Positions 61,055 through 64,000 of a DNA stretch of 64,000 bases are shown piece after piece; positions within the stretch are counted from its first letter, which is position 1; each line of letters opens with the position of its first letter. The stretch spans positions 3,732,674 to 3,796,673 of the forward strand of contig NZ_CP030118.1 of assembly GCF_006968745.1 (NCBI RefSeq), in the 5' to 3' direction. The notes under the pieces are model-generated. The model was not told the origin of the DNA. It made no database searches and saw only the letters and a list, made by a program, of their open reading frames with translations. The DNA is from Brasilonema sennae CENA114 (GTDB lineage Bacteria > Cyanobacteriota > Cyanobacteriia > Cyanobacteriales > Nostocaceae). The translations under genes and the position numbers were made by a program.

Positions 61055-64000
61055 CTATTGAGGTTTAACCCCACTACAGAAACGGCGAGCCTCCTGTAAA
61101 GGAGCCGTGCTAACGTTCTGGTGCACCTGTACATTCGTTCTCAGATAATCCTTGACCCAATCGCAAGCGTAGCTCACGACTTTATCTGTATCTAGAACAC
61201 GATCCAAATTCCACAGAATCACTGTCTTGTCGTCACTCGTTGAAGCAAGTGTCTTACCGTCAGGACTGAACGCCACTCTCCAAACCATCGCCCTATGAGC
61301 GTTGAGGGTAGTCAGCAAAGTACCATCTCGTTTCCAGAATTTTACCGTTGTGTCGTCACTAGCTGAAGCAATCATTTTGCCGTCGGGGCTGAACGCTACT
61401 CCCCGAACTCCGCTATTGTGACCTTTGTTAGCGTAGCGTTCCGTAGGAAGGGTAGTCAGCAAAGTGCCATCTCGCTTCCACAGTTTCACCGTTTTATCTT
61501 CACTCCCCGTAGCAATTGTCTGACTGTCCGGACTGAACGCTACTCCGAAAACTCCGCTATTGTGACCTTTGTTAGCGTAGCGTTCCGTAGGAAGGGTGGT
61601 CAGCAAGGTACCATCTGGCTTCCAAAGCTTTACCGTTTTATCTCGACTTGCTGAGGCAATTGTCTGACCATCTGGGCTAAACGTTACTCCCCAAACTTCA
61701 TCATCATGTCTCAAGGTAGTTAGCAAAGTGCCCCTATGCCCAAAGGGCACGCTACGCGAACGGGGTTCGCCAGAGCCGGTACGAGGGATACCCTCCTGTA
61801 GCGCTGACTCACCATCTAGCTTCTGTAGTTTTACCGTTTTGTCGTCACTTGCTGAGGCAATGATCTTACCATCCGGGCTAAACGCAACTGCGTTAACCGC
61901 ATCACTATGATTCTTAAGGGTAGTCAACAAAGTGCCGTCTCGCTTCCAGAGTTTGATTGTCTTGTCGCTACTTGCCGAGGCAATTGTTTGACCGTCAGGA
62001 CTGAACGTTACTGCCCAAACTCCAGCCTTATGTCCCTTTAAAGTCGTCAGCAGAGTGCCGTCGCTAGCTCTCCAGAGTTTCACCGTGTTGTCGTCACCTG
62101 CTGTGGCAATTATCTCACCCTTGGGGCTGAACGCGACTCCATAAACCCCACCACTATGACCATTCAGCTTGGTCAGCAAGATATTATCGCGCTTCCAGAG
62201 TTTGACTATTTTGTCGCTAGTTGCCGAAGCAATTGTCTTACCATCTGGGCTGAACGCTACCCCCCAAATAGTATCGCTATTTCCAGAAAGGGTAGTCAGC
62301 AAAGTGCCATCCCGTTTCCACAGTTTGACTGTCTTGTCCCAACCAGCCGAGGCGATTGTATCACTATCAGGACTGAACGCAACTCCGTAAACTCTATCGC
62401 TATGTCCTGAAAGGGTAGTCAGTAAAGTGCCATCCCGTTTCCAGAGTTTGACTGTTTTGTCCCAACTTGCTGTAGCAATCAGTTGACCATCTGGGCTGAA
62501 CGCGACTGCATTCACTTTATCGCTATGTCCAATGAGAGTGTTAACCAAAGTACCATCAAGCTTCCACAGTTTGACTGTATTGTCCCAACTTGCTGAGGCA
62601 ATCACTTGACCAAACCCCTGCGGGGACGCTACGCGAACAGGACTAAAAGCGACTCCGTAAACTGTAGCACCATGCCCCTTGAGAGTAGTCAGCAAATTAC
62701 CATCGCTAGTTTTCCAGAGTTTGACTGTCTTATCCACACTTGCTGTGGCAATGATATTACCTTGAGGACTGAACGCAACTCCGTAAACTCTATCACTATG
62801 TCCTTTGAGAGTAGTCAGCAAAGCACCATCGCTGGCTTTCCAGAGTTTGACTGTCTTATCCCCACTTGCCGTGGCAATGATATTACTTTGAGGACTGAAC
62901 GCTACTCCATAAACTTTATCACTATGTCCAACGAGAGTGTTAAGCAAAGTACCATCTTGCTTCCAGAGTTTGACTGTTTTGTCACTACTTGCTGTGGCTA
63001 TGAGCTGACCATTGGGGCTGAAGGCGACTGCGTTAACTTTATCGCCATGCCCTATCAGGCGGTTATGTTCAACCACCGTATAAGTTGCCTGTTTTAGAGC
63101 TGATTCAAGCCGATCCTGGATATTTGCATCTACCGTACCTATTGTTTTTAATTTCTCCTTCGCTGTAATTGCTTGTATAAGCGCATCCAATCTGTTATTC
63201 GAGGCAAACAATGCTTCAGAAGATTTGGTCACAGCTTGGATCTCGCTGACGCTTGCTTTATGGGATTGCCACCACGCTACCCCAGCCAGCATTAAAGCTC
63301 CCACTAAGCCACCTGTGAGTCCTAAGATAGTAAGTTGGCGTCTACGCTTTTGCTTATTTAGCTCGTTATCCCGCAATGCTAAAGAAAGCTGTATGAAATG
63401 TCTCTCCCCTGTACTCAGTTCGTCTATGCGTTTGCTCTGCCAGTATTCTGCATCGGAGAGTGGCTTTCCACGCAGTAGTGCTCCTTCATCTCTACCGCTA
63501 CTTTCCCATTGACGAATTGCCGATCGCAACTGCTCTTGCCAATAGCGAAATTCACCATCAACTTGTATCCACCCCTCTAGGCGTCCCCAGCTTCTAATCA
63601 GCGCCTCATGCACGATTTCCACCGTTTCTTCACCCGATAACTCGTTGCGGTTGGTTACCACAAGACGTGCATCAGCTAAGCGCCTCACCAAATCCCAGTT
63701 TTCTGACTTCACCTCATCACGAGTTGCCAATCTCCGCGTAGCCTCGATTCCTTCCCCCAAACCCACTAACTGCATGAACACTTGCTGCGCCCGACTTCGG
63801 TCTGCTTCATCAAGCTGAGCATACACTGCTTCGGCGTGGATAGCCAAAGCCTCCTCGACACCGCCAATCTCCTCGTAGCCTGCATGAGTCAACCACCCAT
63901 CTGTCTGTTTTGACCACAGTTGTGTTAAAGCAAACTCCAGCAATGGTAAACGTCCTGACTGCTCCCCAACATCATTAATTAGTTTTTTTGTCAACTCCTT
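61055..64000 (-). CDS. STAND-type NTPase with 14 WD40 repeats, 3' part (5' end outside window)
   Basis: About 981 codons remain. The first 220 residues are the end of a STAND NTPase (GRLPLLEFALTQLW, VEIVHEALIRSW), then a membrane helix (LTILGLTGGLVGALMLAGVAWW). Fourteen WD40 units follow, enough for two seven-bladed propellers, each with VAFSPDG and ASxDKTVKLW. These proteins sense ligands and trigger signalling or defence by assembling oligomers. Four inserts coded by repeat DNA disturb the blades without breaking the frame: VRVASPQGFG, the ESALQEGIPRTGSGEPRSRS stretch and two PTERYANK pieces. Confidence 0.9.
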   Translation of the reverse strand, partial: KELTKKLINDVGEQSGRLPLLEFALTQLWSKQTDGWLTHAGYEEIGGVEEALAIHAEAVYAQLDEADRSRAQQVFMQLVGLGEGIEATRRLATRDEVKSENWDLVRRLADARLVVTNRNELSGEETVEIVHEALIRSWGRLEGWIQVDGEFRYWQEQLRSAIRQWESSGRDEGALLRGKPLSDAEYWQSKRIDELSTGERHFIQLSLALRDNELNKQKRRRQLTILGLTGGLVGALMLAGVAWWQSHKASVSEIQAVTKSSEALFASNNRLDALIQAITAKEKLKTIGTVDANIQDRLESALKQATYTVVEHNRLIGHGDKVNAVAFSPNGQLIATASSDKTVKLWKQDGTLLNTLVGHSDKVYGVAFSPQSNIIATASGDKTVKLWKASDGALLTTLKGHSDRVYGVAFSPQGNIIATASVDKTVKLWKTSDGNLLTTLKGHGATVYGVAFSPVRVASPQGFGQVIASASWDNTVKLWKLDGTLVNTLIGHSDKVNAVAFSPDGQLIATASWDKTVKLWKRDGTLLTTLSGHSDRVYGVAFSPDSDTIASAGWDKTVKLWKRDGTLLTTLSGNSDTIWGVAFSPDGKTIASATSDKIVKLWKRDNILLTKLNGHSGGVYGVAFSPKGEIIATAGDDNTVKLWRASDGTLLTTLKGHKAGVWAVTFSPDGQTIASASSDKTIKLWKRDGTLLTTLKNHSDAVNAVAFSPDGKIIASASDDKTVKLQKLDGESALQEGIPRTGSGEPRSRSVPFGHRGTLLTTLRHDDEVWGVTFSPDGQTIASASRDKTVKLWKPDGTLLTTLPTERYANKGHNSGVFGVAFSPDSQTIATGSEDKTVKLWKRDGTLLTTLPTERYANKGHNSGVRGVAFSPDGKMIASASDDTTVKFWKRDGTLLTTLNAHRAMVWRVAFSPDGKTLASTSDDKTVILWNLDRVLDTDKVVSYACDWVKDYLRTNVQVHQNVSTAPLQEARRFCSGVKPQ
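61424..61449. repeat. in-frame repeat piece in WD40 gene, copy A
   Basis: TGTTAGCGTAGCGTTCCGTAGGAA encodes the PTERYANK piece inserted where the GH loop of a blade begins. Copy B at 61568-61592 is identical in the same blade position. Confidence 0.75.
61568..61592. repeat. in-frame repeat piece in WD40 gene, copy B
   Basis: Same TTAGCGTAGCGTTCCGTAGGAA piece as at 61424. The two blades flanking are nearly identical in DNA, so a single insertion followed by blade duplication is likely. Confidence 0.75.
61732..61809. repeat. in-frame repeat element in WD40 gene, 78 bp
   Basis: CCAAAGGGCACGCTACGCGAACGGGGTTCGCC with CGAGGGATACCCTCCTGTAGCGCTGACTCACC encodes the ESALQEGIPRTGSGEP stretch. The second half is related to the tnpB insert at 23160-23195 (AACCCTCCTCCAGCGCTGTCTCAC). 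Confidence 0.8.
62611..62638. repeat. in-frame repeat piece in WD40 gene
   Basis: CCCCTGCGGGGACGCTACGCGAAC, a palindromic dispersed repeat, encodes VRVASPQGFG in place of the DG in a FSPDG blade turn. Confidence 0.75.

Noticed and set aside
61418..63512. Repeated plus-strand frames over the WD40 gene
   Set aside because: Antisense shadows of WD40 repeats; their repetition only mirrors the blades.
1..64000. tRNA or rRNA genes
   Set aside because: Reading the gaps between genes, I found no tRNA T-loop or acceptor pairing and no rRNA-like sequence; a tRNAscan run would be decisive.

Overview
The window looks like chromosomal DNA from a filamentous, Nostocales-type cyanobacterium. The octamer GCGATCGC (HIP1) recurs in and between genes. 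There is a sucrose-phosphate phosphatase, an SbtA/SbtB bicarbonate-uptake pair, a DUF1824 protein, a PRC-barrel protein next to smc, a bifunctional proline dehydrogenase/P5C dehydrogenase, many two-component, TIR, TPR and WD40 proteins, and many palindromic dispersed repeats. The genus cannot be fixed from the sequence alone. No rRNA, tRNA or CRISPR array was recognised.

Layout. 0-0.5 kb: the 3' end of a WD40-repeat gene. 0.5-0.9 kb: an intergenic region with two nested inverted repeats, a candidate structured RNA. 0.9-4.6 kb: housekeeping genes xseA, a TMEM175-like channel, xseB, spp and ruvA (the last two overlapping as ATGA). 5-6 kb: decay zone with a small orphan ORF, a relic of a REP-associated (RAYT-like) transposase and an antitoxin with a truncated PIN toxin. 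6-8 kb: a methyltransferase and bioF, divergent. 8.1-9.7 kb: a 1.6 kb AT-rich stretch without genes. 9.7-11.7 kb: a two-gene secreted cassette ending in a PEP-CTERM protein. 12-15.7 kb: stress/envelope genes (BON lipoprotein, glycine-zipper stress protein), a kinase with a degenerate ATPase domain, and msrA. 15.8-21.3 kb: a DUF29 gene split by an amber codon, a PRC-barrel protein and smc. 21.7-25.8 kb: a secreted DUF4394 protein, a broken tnpB and a response regulator-kinase operon. 25.8-31.2 kb: GMC oxidoreductase, putA-type enzyme, GNAT. 31.4-38.7 kb: a membrane glycosyltransferase with TPRs, an HlyD/EmrA adaptor, a BtuF-like protein and an RluA-family pseudouridine synthase. 38.7-44.6 kb: an accessory island with a DUF3754 membrane protein, a DUF433 antitoxin with a deleted toxin, two TIR proteins (the second TIR-TPR, split by an ochre codon) and a complete IS630-type element. 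44.9-54 kb: sbtA-sbtB, a GT2, a GHL10-type hydrolase, a small kinase, a CcmS-like protein and an ABC exporter. 53.6-61 kb: prohibitin, DUF1824, ABC-F, TenA, a pentapeptide-repeat protein, purT and an RRM protein. 61-64 kb: the 3' part of a STAND-type NTPase with 14 WD40 repeats, running off the right edge.

The main theme is invasion by small dispersed repeats. Palindromic elements sit between genes and also inside coding sequences without breaking the frame: a 30-bp palindrome in smc, an 85-bp element in the pseudouridine synthase gene and several pieces in the WD40 propellers. One has broken a tnpB gene. The relic of a RAYT-like transposase, the class of enzyme linked to REP sequences, fits this picture. 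A second theme is decay of accessory genes: two toxins lost while their antitoxins remain, and two genes cut by single-base stop codons. No wholly new system can be demonstrated. The best candidates for follow-up are the TIR pair, the PEP-CTERM cassette, the 0.6 kb structured-RNA candidate, the three 11-bp direct repeats upstream of the response regulator, and the in-frame repeat insertions.
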